DNA of 8,660 nt from Patescibacteria group bacterium. Lineage in GTDB: Bacteria > Patescibacteriota > Patescibacteriia > UBA2169. The DNA is taken from positions 1 to 8,660 of the forward strand of contig JAHJSI010000051.1 in NCBI GenBank assembly GCA_018830465.1, written 5' to 3'. Both the position numbers and the translations under genes were made by a program. The notes under the pieces are model-generated. The model had not been told where the DNA came from. It searched no databases and saw only the letters and a list, made by a program, of their open reading frames with translations. Shown piece by piece: positions 1-8,000 of the stretch. Position 1 is the first letter of the stretch; every line of letters begins with the position of its first letter.

Positions 1-1
1 A

Positions 2-1378
2 TTAACGCGGCGGCTGTGGCGCTTTGTTTTGGGTTTCTTTGTTTACTTCTTCACATGCGCCTTTGTGTTTGATTTTTACTTTTGCTTGTTTTTCCGCATT
101 ACAGGGATTAGAATATGTTTTTCCATCTTCTCCGCAAACAGGGTCATATTCCATTGTGCAAGCTATTACATCATTTTCTTTAGGAGGAGTTGCGTCAGAT
201 TCATCGCGTGGAGGCGCTTTAGGTGGAACCTCAGAAGTTTTTGGCTCTTCTCTTGTTTGTTCTCTGTTTTTTATTTCTTCTATTTGCATTACCTTAGTTT
301 TAAGGTTTGCGCTAAAATCAGAATCCTGTTTTATCATATTTCTTTCTAATTCTGGATTTGTCTCTATTTCAGCTTTTATGCGCTCAAATACTTCTGGGCT
401 TTCTGTGTTTTCTATCCTTGTTCTTAATTTTATCATGGTTTTTTCTTTTGCTTGCTCTATTTGAGTAATAAACCCTTGAGGAATTTTTCCATCTATTTTA
501 ATTTCTTCTAAAACTTTTAATTGCTGAACTGAGTCGCCTTTAATATTTTCAACATATTTATTGAATTTTTCATTTCGCTCTACAGTTGGCAATTCTCCGA
601 TTTTTTCCTCAAATCTTAGGCGGGCTTGAGTTTGCACTTCATCAATTGCTTGTTTTGCGTCTTCAGGCATGTGCTCGCGCAAACGCTCCATTATTTCCAT
701 GTTTTTGAATTCTTTGAATTCGCTTCCTTGTTGTTTTTCCATTGCAGCATTAATTCTTTCCGCAATCTGTTCTTTATTTTCCGCGACTTTAGTGAATATT
801 TCTGTTGCATGTTCTAATGCGCGCTCTCTAGCTTGCTGGACTTTTTCAAATGCCTGCTCTGGCAGTTTTCCTTCTAAATTATCAAGCATTTTTTGCTGTT
901 TAATCTGCATGTCAGCGATTTTTTCCATGAACGCGCCTACTTGGTCTGTTTTTTTCTCTTTAATGTCTTCAGCTCGATTTTTTACTTTTTCAATATTGCT
1001 TTCAAATTTTTCAAGGGCTTTTTCCACTTTTGCGGCAGACGCGGGATCATCTGGATTTTCTTGTGCAATCTTTTTTGCCAATAAAAGCTGTTCATGCGCT
1101 GCCTCAATTTCAAATTCTGCTTTTTTGATTGGGTCAGTGGTTATCGCTTTTTGGATTGTGCGTGTGAATCGCTTAAAAAAATGAAATCTGCCTGGAGTTT
1201 TAGCGCCAAGATCTTCTTCTGTGACGATTTCATCCTGTACTGCTTCTTCTGATTCCACTATTTCTTGTGCATCAGTTGTTGTAGCGGAGATTTCTCCTTC
1301 TGTTTCATCCTGCGCAAATGCGGGAATAACTAGGAGCGTTGCAAGCATAATACTTGATATGAGTATAAGTTTTTTCAT
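2..1378 (-). CDS. Secreted DUF5667-like coiled-coil protein with C-terminal Kazal protease-inhibitor domain
   Basis: 458 residues from the chosen ATG. Residues 1-22 form a Sec signal peptide (MKK, hydrophobic core, AFA before Q23). An acidic Thr/Glu-rich linker covers 23-60. From about T61 (TPGRFHFFKRF, then TTDPIKKAEFE) the protein resembles DUF5667, a domain of exported CPR and archaeal proteins. A long charged, Cys-free, probably coiled-coil region runs to about 380, then a Pro-rich linker, then a four-cysteine Kazal domain (407-442). An upstream in-frame ATG at 1402 is rejected because the extended -10 at 1408-1416 places transcription start near 1401. The stop lies at bases 2-4, so the gene is complete. 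No Shine-Dalgarno is visible. By family knowledge the Kazal module binds serine proteases; the rest probably acts as a stalk. Whether it is released or cell-associated is unknown, and no anchor or sorting motif is seen. Confidence 0.87.
   Translation of the reverse strand: MKKLILISSIMLATLLVIPAFAQDETEGEISATTTDAQEIVESEEAVQDEIVTEEDLGAKTPGRFHFFKRFTRTIQKAITTDPIKKAEFEIEAAHEQLLLAKKIAQENPDDPASAAKVEKALEKFESNIEKVKNRAEDIKEKKTDQVGAFMEKIADMQIKQQKMLDNLEGKLPEQAFEKVQQARERALEHATEIFTKVAENKEQIAERINAAMEKQQGSEFKEFKNMEIMERLREHMPEDAKQAIDEVQTQARLRFEEKIGELPTVERNEKFNKYVENIKGDSVQQLKVLEEIKIDGKIPQGFITQIEQAKEKTMIKLRTRIENTESPEVFERIKAEIETNPELERNMIKQDSDFSANLKTKVMQIEEIKNREQTREEPKTSEVPPKAPPRDESDATPPKENDVIACTMEYDPVCGEDGKTYSNPCNAEKQAKVKIKHKGACEEVNKETQNKAPQPPR
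53..160 (-). other. Kazal-type inhibitor domain coding segment (C407-C442)
   Basis: The segment reads Cys-x7-Cys-x10-Cys-x15-Cys, with the family core PVCGEDGKTYSNPC intact. It lines up without gaps to the reactive-site loop of ovomucoid domains (C-T-L-E-Y-R-P): here C407-T-M-E-Y-D-P. By that alignment P1 is Met409 and P1' is Glu410. Four cysteines instead of six fit the two-disulfide, non-classical Kazal forms found in bacteria. A Met P1 would suit subtilisin-, elastase- or chymotrypsin-like proteases better than trypsin; this last step is inference. Confidence 0.9.
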
Positions 1379-1407
1379 ATATTTTTTTAATGTTAAAAAC
1401 ATGTATT

Positions 1408-1416
1408 ATTATACCA
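1408..1416 (-). promoter_or_regulatory. Extended -10 promoter of the Kazal protein gene
   Basis: The minus strand reads TGG-TATAAT, a perfect extended -10. No good -35 is present at 16-18 bases. Predicted transcription start is near 1401, which gives a leader of about 23 AU-rich bases before the ATG at 1378 and excludes the upstream ATG at 1402. The promoter lies in the 79-base gap after thrS, where no terminator is evident, so read-through from thrS is also possible. Confidence 0.6.
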
Positions 1417-1457
1417 TATTTTGTGTTTAAACATACCTTAACTCACCACAATTCCTT

Positions 1458-3251
1458 TTAACATTGCAATTTCCCAATCAACTCCTCAATCTTCATCTCC
1501 TTAGTATTGCCACTGCCTTGCTCTCTTACAGCCAATTTATCACCATTCATCTCCTTATCACCAACAACCAAAATGTATGGAATTTTTTGTTTTTCAGAAG
1601 TGCGGATTTTTTTGCTTACGGTTTCATCTGAATCATCTATCCAAATTCTCACACCTTTCTCACGGAATTCATCAGCAAGCTTTTCGCAATATTTAAGATG
1701 CTTCTCCGTGGAGACAGGCAAAAGCGCGACTTGGATAGGGGAGAGCCAGGCAGGGAAAGCGCCAGCATAATGTTCAACTAAGATGCCCAAGAATCTTTCA
1801 AGCGAGCCATAAATTACGCGATGCAGAATATATGGAGTATGGTCTTTTCCGTCTTCACCAGTATAAGCGATGTTGAATCTTGAAGGCAAGTTAAAATCAA
1901 GCTGAATTGTGCTGGTCTGCCATTCGCGTCCAATCGCGTCTTTTATCATAACATCCAAACTAGGGCCATAGAATTTTGCCTCGCCTTCCTGAACATCGCA
2001 TTTTATCTTGAGTTTTTTAGCGGCGTTTAAAATCGCGTCCTGCGCCCATTCCCATTCCTTGTCAGCGCCAAGATATTTTTCTTTCTTTTTATCGCCGCGA
2101 ACAGAAAGCGTGTACCGATAGTCTTTGAATCCAAATACGGAAAATATTTCTTGAATAAGCTTGATAACATCAATAATCTCATCTTCTAATTGCTCTGGAG
2201 CGCAGAAAATATGCGCGTCATCCTGCGTGAATGCCCGGACTCGGAATAAGCCGTTTAAGACGCCTGAAAGTTCGTGCCTATGCACATACCCTAATTCTGC
2301 GACGCGCAAAGGAAGCTCGCGGTAAGAGTGTTTATTTTCGTTGTAGATTAACATTCCGCCAGGGCAATTCATTGGCTTGATAGCATAATCCTCATCATCA
2401 ATTTCTGTTGTATACATGTCATCCTTATAAAGCTTCCAGTGTCCTGACTGCTCCCAAAGCTTTCGTTTTAGAATAACAGGCGTTTGAACTTCCTGATATC
2501 CGCGCGCTTTCTGCTTTTCTCGCCAAAAATCAATAAGCGTATTTAGAATTTGCACGCCATTGTTGTGGAAAAATGGAGCGCCAGGCGCTTCATCGTGAAA
2601 TGTGTATAAGCCAAGCTCTTTGCCGAGCTTTTTATGGTCCCGTTTTTCCGCTTCCTCCAGCATATGCAAATAATCAGTCAAAGATTTTTTATCCTCAAAA
2701 GCAGTTCCATAGATTCTGGTTAACATTTTATTCTTTTCATCCCCGCGCCAATACGCGCCAGCAAGTTTTGTTAGTTTAAAAACTTTGATGTCTTTAGTTG
2801 AATCCACATGCGGGCCGCGGCAGAGATCAGTAAACTCTCCTGTACGGTAAACTGTTATAGTTTCAGGTGGTTTGGAATTTGAGAATTTTGGAATTTGAGC
2901 GGTTTCGTCATCGCCATATATTTCAGATGTGCCAGTTGTACCGTGTTTCTCGATATCTTTGAGGAGTTGGACTTTGTAGTTCTGTTTAAGCTTCTTAAAT
3001 AACTTAATGGCGTCATCAATCTTGATTTCTTCTTTTTCAAATTTTAGATCCTGCTTTTGCAGATTTATCATTTCTTTTTCAATTTTTTTCAGATCTTGCG
3101 GGGACAACTGTTCATCAAGCTCTATATCATAATAGAACCCTTCATCAATAGATGGACCAATGCCAAATTTAGCTTTTGGATAAAGTTTTTGAATTGCTGC
3201 AGCCATTAAGTGCGCTGTGCTATGGCGGATTGTTTCAATTTGTTTAGACAT
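1458..3251 (-). CDS. thrS: Threonyl-tRNA synthetase lacking the TGS domain
   Basis: 597 residues; charges tRNA(Thr) with threonine in the cytoplasm and edits mischarged Ser-tRNA(Thr). The protein begins directly in the editing domain: H10-S-T-A-H14 and C144-R-G-P-H148 match the E. coli H73/H77 and C182/H186 sites. The class II core follows, with zinc ligands C296 (MNCPGG), H347 (QDDAH) and H477 (ILHRV), matching E. coli C334/H385/H511; motif 2 is YVHRHELSG and motif 3 is GSLERF. The anticodon-binding domain starts near PIQVALLPV. The N-terminal TGS domain is absent, and an in-frame TGA four codons above the first ATG rules out a longer start. The ATG at 3251 is preferred over the one at 3272 because the -10 at 3276-3281 puts transcription start near 3269. 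The leader is too short for a T-box. Confidence 0.96.
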   Translation of the reverse strand: MSKQIETIRHSTAHLMAAAIQKLYPKAKFGIGPSIDEGFYYDIELDEQLSPQDLKKIEKEMINLQKQDLKFEKEEIKIDDAIKLFKKLKQNYKVQLLKDIEKHGTTGTSEIYGDDETAQIPKFSNSKPPETITVYRTGEFTDLCRGPHVDSTKDIKVFKLTKLAGAYWRGDEKNKMLTRIYGTAFEDKKSLTDYLHMLEEAEKRDHKKLGKELGLYTFHDEAPGAPFFHNNGVQILNTLIDFWREKQKARGYQEVQTPVILKRKLWEQSGHWKLYKDDMYTTEIDDEDYAIKPMNCPGGMLIYNENKHSYRELPLRVAELGYVHRHELSGVLNGLFRVRAFTQDDAHIFCAPEQLEDEIIDVIKLIQEIFSVFGFKDYRYTLSVRGDKKKEKYLGADKEWEWAQDAILNAAKKLKIKCDVQEGEAKFYGPSLDVMIKDAIGREWQTSTIQLDFNLPSRFNIAYTGEDGKDHTPYILHRVIYGSLERFLGILVEHYAGAFPAWLSPIQVALLPVSTEKHLKYCEKLADEFREKGVRIWIDDSDETVSKKIRTSEKQKIPYILVVGDKEMNGDKLAVREQGSGNTKEMKIEELIGKLQC

Positions 3252-3275
3252 ATATTTTATAATTATTACCATAGT

Positions 3276-3284
3276 ATTATATCA
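3276..3284 (-). promoter_or_regulatory. Extended -10 promoter of thrS
   Basis: The minus strand reads TGA-TATAAT, with no convincing -35. Predicted transcription start is near 3269, which leaves an AU-rich leader of about 18 bases with no Shine-Dalgarno before the ATG at 3251. It diverges from the promoter of the small gene on the other strand, whose -35 begins 22 bases away. Confidence 0.6.
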
Positions 3285-3305
3285 TATAATTTTGCATAAG
3301 TGCGA

Positions 3306-3334
3306 TTGACACAATTTAAAAGATATTGTAGTAT
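3306..3334 (+). promoter_or_regulatory. Consensus sigma-70-type promoter of the small gene
   Basis: A perfect -35 TTGACA (3306-3311), a 17-base spacer and -10 TAGTAT (3329-3334) predict transcription start near 3341 and a leader of about 59 bases. This is the only promoter in the window with a full consensus -35. The hexamer GTAGTA occurs twice, at 3328-3333 and 3337-3342, across the -10 and start region; this could be an operator or chance. Confidence 0.65.
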
Positions 3335-3389
3335 ATGTAGTAGCTTTGTTCGTTTCGCGTTGTTCTCTGTTTCAACTTTTCCATATGAA

Positions 3390-3395
3390 GGGGAG
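3390..3395 (+). promoter_or_regulatory. Shine-Dalgarno that fixes the start of the small gene
   Basis: GGGGAG, within AAGGGGAG, lies 4 bases before the ATG at 3400. It selects that ATG over the in-frame ATG at 3385 and the TTG at 3346, neither of which has a ribosome binding site. It is the only clear Shine-Dalgarno in the window. Confidence 0.7.
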
Positions 3396-3399
3396 AGAA

Positions 3400-3807
3400 A
3401 TGGCGGACGCAGTCGCGGGTACCAGCAGCTCTCGGGTTCTGTATTACAGCAGAAACAAACCCAGGAGCGGGAAAGTGCGTTCAGTAGGGGTCAATATCTG
3501 TGATGGCCAAAACGGAAATATCCGCGTTGAGGTTATCGCAGATTTTGGCGAAGAAGACGTGATCCGTGAAGCTGCTAGACTCATGGAGAGCATTTTCCCG
3601 AGTTCAGAGTTAGCTGGTTCCCAGCGCATAGAAGAAGGACATCGCGTGTTTACCTTGCTTGTGCCCAGGATAGACCCTGATGAGCCAGCAAGCGCTGAAT
3701 CTTTGAAGCGCGCCAGCAATGAGATTTTCGGATGCGCGAAAGGAGTGCTTGAGAGCATTTGTTGTCATGTCTGCGCAGACAGCGCGGATTCTGAAGAAAC
3801 TCCATAG
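3400..3807 (+). CDS. Unrecognised small cytosolic protein, stand-alone gene
   Basis: 135 residues; I do not recognise the family. No signal peptide or membrane segment is present. After a Ser/Gly-rich N-terminus the visible pattern is two strands (about 26-34 and 40-48), a helix (51-66), a strand (82-90) and a long helix (98-122), suggesting a small two-layer alpha/beta fold. Five cysteines occur at 34, 112, 121, 122 and 125; the last three form CCHVC just before an acidic tail, which could bind metal or be redox-active (inference). The gene has its own consensus promoter, SD and terminator and points against both neighbours. By hand count over six lines its GC is about 50%, whereas sampled neighbouring lines were 22-37%; codons such as CGC, GCG, GTG and ATC are frequent. 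Acquisition, or high expression with distinct codon choice, could explain this. Function unknown. Confidence 0.78.
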   Translation: MADAVAGTSSSRVLYYSRNKPRSGKVRSVGVNICDGQNGNIRVEVIADFGEEDVIREAARLMESIFPSSELAGSQRIEEGHRVFTLLVPRIDPDEPASAESLKRASNEIFGCAKGVLESICCHVCADSADSEETP

Positions 3808-3831
3808 CGCGCAAGAAAAGCGCTAAATAAC

Positions 3832-3874
3832 AAAAAAGGCCGATCTGGTAGATCCCGGAGAGGCCTCTTTTTTT
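3832..3874. terminator. Bidirectional rho-independent terminator
   Basis: A6-GGCC (3832-3841) pairs with GGCC-TC-T7 (3862-3874), so both strands end in a U-run. Inside is a second hairpin, GATCT (3842-3846) and AGATC (3850-3854) with loop GGT, followed by a 7-base bulge. It lies between two convergent genes and serves the small + gene and the dnaE operon. The TAA of the minus-strand gene (3873-3875) overlaps the edge of the T-run. Confidence 0.8.
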
Positions 3875-5039
3875 ATTTCTTTATTTCAATATCTATATGG
3901 TCTTTCAAGTTTGGAACAGAGCGGACCCAGAAAGGCCAAAACTTAATCTGCACGTCTCGAATCCCGGTAATCTGAGTAAAATGTTCTTTAACCTCTTCTT
4001 CGTTCATTCCAATAATATCTTCCTGGTTCAAAATTGCGTCTGGAACTTTTCTTTGCACCATAGCAGTTGCTGAAACTGTCACTTGTAGCCCGTCTTTACT
4101 TGCGTTTACTATTGGCTCATTTATAAAATCTACAAGAATTTTGTCTGGAGGAATTCTTTTTATTAATTCCTGCTTTATAATTTCTTCTGCTCGATTTTTA
4201 TCGTAAACCAAAGAGTTTATTCGGGCTTTCGCGCGCAAAGTGAAATTATCAACATTTTTATCTCCTGGATTAGCATCTGAATTAAGGTCAGTGATTTCAA
4301 TTACTAGATTTTCTTTTTTAATGTCGCTATTGCTTTCAGATAGAATATTCCATGCTTTTTCCAAAAGTGATTGTTTTATGGCGTCTTTCGCGTTATTAAA
4401 TGCTGTTGGAGTGACGACTTTTACAACAGATTCTCCTCCAGTAAATTCTTGGTCAACTTGGGCGTAAATTTTATCTTTAAGATAGGGCAGGGCCACAACC
4501 TGGAATTTGCCGCTTGTTGAACTTATATTTCCGGATTTTCCTTTTTCAGAAGCATACGCCTGAACCGCAACTTGTCCTTTTGGAGGAATTTGAACTCTTT
4601 GGTTTATTTTAATTTCAATTCCAGCATCGTTTTGGAATCTTGTTTCTTTTACGAAAATTTGATTTCTGTCGCCAGTTGTATTGTAAATGGTAATATTTCC
4701 AGAAGCGTTTTTTTCAACAGTTGAAGTTGATTCAACTATGAAATTTTTTGTATCTTCGACTTGGGTACTGGTAATATTTCCTGAAATAGCAAGCTCTGTG
4801 TCATTAAGAGAGACTTCTTCTTTAATTGGCAAAGACATTGAATGAGTAATTTCTTCTTTAGCTGGAACAATCATGATTTTTGCCTGCGAAAGAGAGAAGT
4901 AAAGAATTATGATGATCAGATTAATCGTTAAAATCAAAAAATTGACCGCAAGTTTGCGATATGACTTTAATTCAATAGTCTTTGCCAGCTTTTTTCTTGA
5001 TGTTTCTATCTTTTTTTGCGTTTTTTCTATGATATTCAT
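3873..5039 (-). CDS. Single-pass membrane protein of the CPR baseplate-J/gp47-like family
   Basis: 388 residues, no cysteine. A Lys/Arg-rich cytoplasmic N-terminus (1-29) is followed by one membrane segment (about 30-51), and by the positive-inside rule the remaining roughly 335 residues lie outside. The stretch GNITIYNTTGDRNQ, then ETRFQNDAGIEIKI and an 'IPPKG' turn, about residues 110-175, is the beta-rich pattern often annotated as baseplate J/gp47 in Patescibacteria. The C-terminus (IKFWPFWVRSVPN, then a DIEIK end) matches the closing signature I associate with that family. Its role is unknown; a cell-envelope structural or surface-assembly function is inference, and no phage genes surround it. 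It starts 19 bases after the dnaE stop and ends in the shared terminator, so co-transcription with dnaE is likely. There is no Shine-Dalgarno. The family name rests on recalled patterns, not a search. Confidence 0.85.
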   Translation of the reverse strand: MNIIEKTQKKIETSRKKLAKTIELKSYRKLAVNFLILTINLIIIILYFSLSQAKIMIVPAKEEITHSMSLPIKEEVSLNDTELAISGNITSTQVEDTKNFIVESTSTVEKNASGNITIYNTTGDRNQIFVKETRFQNDAGIEIKINQRVQIPPKGQVAVQAYASEKGKSGNISSTSGKFQVVALPYLKDKIYAQVDQEFTGGESVVKVVTPTAFNNAKDAIKQSLLEKAWNILSESNSDIKKENLVIEITDLNSDANPGDKNVDNFTLRAKARINSLVYDKNRAEEIIKQELIKRIPPDKILVDFINEPIVNASKDGLQVTVSATAMVQRKVPDAILNQEDIIGMNEEEVKEHFTQITGIRDVQIKFWPFWVRSVPNLKDHIDIEIKK

Positions 5040-5058
5040 AAAGAAAATTTTCTAAGCG

Positions 5059-8000
5059 CTAGTATTTAATTTCTAAATATTCAGATAAAGTTTTAATTCG
5101 TTCAACAAGTCCATTATCCATATTAACAGATATAGGCAAACGAATCTGTTTTGTGCCATTAATATGCAGCACAACAGGCGTATCTCCTTTTTCTTTATAC
5201 AACATTTCTTTTAATTTAGCAAGCGATTCTTGCTCTATTGGCCCATTAATATGAATTCTAAGATATTGATTGTCTTGATTCTGGCTCATCTGTTTTACTT
5301 GGCGTAATTGCGCAATAAGGTTTTTGGTAATAATCTGAACCTTGTCGCAGATTATTTGCATATTTCCCTGCCTGTTTTCTGTTTTGCCTGATATAGCAAG
5401 AATTTGCTCTGGCTGGAGAAGCTTTTTATATTGCGTATATGTTTTAGGAAAAACAATAAGCTCTATTGTGCCAGTTAAATCCTGAAGCTTTACAAAAGCC
5501 ATTAGATCGCCTCTTTTTGTGTTGATTTCTTTGACTTCGCTTAGATATCCAAAAACAGTTATTGTGCCGCTGTTCTCATTTATCTGGTTAGTTAATATAG
5601 GGCTTTTTTCCAGCAATGATTTGTGTTTTTCTAAAGGATGGCCTGATAGGTAGAGCCCAAGCAGTTCTTTTTCCCATGCTAAGGCCTGGTCTTTGTCTTC
5701 AGGCGCTTCTTCTAAAGCAAGACATGTCTGATGCGCGCTTGTCCCTCCAAAAAGAGATGATTGATTTCGCATTGCAGCATCATGGGAAGATCGGACAAAA
5801 TCTAAAAGCCTTTCTATATTTAGAAACAAAGTATGCCTCTTCCCCAAAGAATCTAAAGCCCCTACTTTTATAAAGCTTTCTAAGGATTTGCGGTTAAGAT
5901 CTTTATCAATAACTCTCTCTAAGAATTTTTCAGCGGTTTCATATTTTCCATTTTTCTTTCTTTCCTCAATAATTACATCAACAATATGATGTCCAATATT
6001 TTTGATTGCTGATAAGCCAAACCTTATTGTATTGTCATCAATAACAGTAAAATCAGAAAAACTTTCATTTACATCAGCTGGAAGCACTTTAATTTTCATT
6101 GCTTTACATTCTTCAACAGCTTCCGCGATTTTTTCTATATCATCGCTTTCCGCGCTCATGAGCGCAGCCATGAATTCAGCAGGAAAGTGCGCTTTCATGT
6201 ATGCTGTCTGATAAGCAACAGTTCCATATGAGCAGGCATGGGCTTTATTAAATCCATAAGCCGCGAACGGCTCAATTAATTTCCAAAGCTGTTGCGCGTT
6301 CTCTTGCGTTAATTTTCCATGTTCAGAGCATCCTTTTAAAAATTTATCTTTTTGGGCTGCCATTTCTTCTGGAATTTTTTTCCCCATTGCTTTTCTTAAT
6401 TTGTCAGCTTCTTCCCAGTTATATCCAGCAAGTTCAATCGCGATATACAAAACATCATCCTGATAAGTGATTATTCCATATGAGTCTTTTAGAATCGGCT
6501 CTAATCTAGGATCTAAATAAGTAATTTGCGAGGGATCATGCTTGCGCGCGATAAAATCTGGAATAGATTCCATTGGCCCGGGCCTGAAAAGCGCGACCAT
6601 TGCCATAATATCAGTTACTTTTGTTGGCTTGAGTTCAACTAAATATCTTGTCATGCCGCCTCCTCCAAGCTGGAACATTCCCATTGTCTGTCCCTTTGCC
6701 AAAAGTTTAAACGTCTTTTTATCATCCATTGGAATATTATCTATATCAACATCAACATTTTTTGTTTTTTTAACTAAATGCACGGCATTGCCAAGAATAG
6801 ACAGGTTTCTGATTCCTAAAAAGTCCATTTTAACAAGTCCTGCGTCTTCTACTGAGTGCATTTCATATTGAGTAATAATGCTATCCCCATGTCCTGTTTC
6901 TTTTTGCAATGGCGTAAAATCCGTGAGCTCTGTTGGCGAGATTACAACTCCAGCGGCATGAACAGATGGGTGCCTGGCGCATCCTTCAATTTTTTGCGCG
7001 ACGTCAATTAATCGTTTTGCGTCTGGCTCTCTTTGGTATGCTAATTTCAGCTCTCGCGATTCATTAAGCGCGCGCGCTATTGTCATTGGAAAGCCTTGTT
7101 TTCCTGGCGGGATCATTTTTGCTAGCCTGTCGCAGAATGGGTAGGGAAACCCTAGCGCGCGCCCAACATCCCTGATCGCGCCCCTAGCCATCATTGTTCC
7201 AAACGTGCAGATTTGAGCGACTTTGTCTTCACCGTATTTTTGCCTGACATAATCCAAAACCTCGCCTCTTCTGTTGTCAGCAAAGTCCATATCAATATCA
7301 GGCGCTGAAGGGCGGTAAGGATTTAGAAATCTTTCAAAGGGCAGTTTGTATATCATTGGGTCAACCGTGGTAATTCCAATCGCGTATGAGATAATTGAGC
7401 CAGCAGCGCTTCCGCGCACAGTTGCGATGATTCCATTATTGCGCGCCCAATTAGCAAAATCAGAAACAATTAAAAAGTACGCTGAATATTTTTTATTTTG
7501 TATGATTTTAAGTTCATATTCCATGCGCTCGCGATGTCCTTTTGGCGGGCTATCGCCGAATTTTTCTTTAAAGCCGTTTTCTACAAGATTCCTTAGATAT
7601 TCGTCCGCGCTGGCTCCTTCTGGAAGCTCAAATACAGGGAAATAAAAATTACCTAATTCAATTTCCACATCGCACTTAGCCGCTAATTCCACTGTTGCGT
7701 CAATAACTTCTGGATTATCAGGGAATGCCTGTCTTATCTCTTCTTCATCTTTCATTGATAAGTCCATGTCAGTCATCCTAAGCCGTTTTTCGTCATCTAC
7801 TGTTTTGCCGGTTTGAACGCATACTAAAATATCCTGGGCTTCTGCGTCGTCCTTGTTTATATAATGAGAGTCGCATGTGGCTATTGCCGGGATATTGGTT
7901 TGTTTCGCGATTCTAAGCAGGGCTTGATTGACTTTATTCTGCTCTTTAAATTCTGGATGTGGCTGGACTTCCAGATAAAAATTGCCTTTGCCGAATATGC

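Noticed and set aside
24..1184. Several plus-strand open frames opposite the Kazal protein gene
   Set aside because: They are Phe/Ser/Cys-rich antisense translations of a Lys/Glu-rich coiled-coil gene with no start signals.
1379..1402. Longer start of the Kazal protein at 1402 (eight extra residues before MKK)
   Set aside because: It would precede the predicted transcription start and place extra residues in front of a well-formed signal peptide.
3252..3272. Longer start of ThrRS at 3272
   Set aside because: The ATG lies between the -10 box and the predicted transcription start; the seven extra residues resemble nothing in the family.
3346..3399. Upstream starts of the small gene (TTG at 3346, ATG at 3385)
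   Set aside because: Neither has a ribosome binding site, whereas the ATG at 3400 has GGGGAG four bases upstream. A short leader peptide cannot be excluded but is not supported.
3252..3399. T-box or other riboswitch upstream of thrS
   Set aside because: The predicted thrS leader is only about 18 bases, and no T-box sequence or specifier hairpin is visible.
3444..3758. 104-codon open frame on the minus strand inside the small gene
   Set aside because: It has no promoter, ribosome binding site or recognisable protein pattern, while the plus-strand frame has all transcription and translation signals.
3873..5039. Prophage or contractile-injection remnant suggested by the baseplate-J-like protein
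   Set aside because: No tail, sheath, capsid, integrase or lysis gene is nearby; the protein has a membrane anchor and flanking genes are housekeeping.
5042..5053. 12-base perfect palindrome AGAAAATTTTCT between dnaE and the membrane protein gene
   Set aside because: All but four bases are A/T, it has no loop and no T-run, and such palindromes arise easily by chance in AT-rich spacers.
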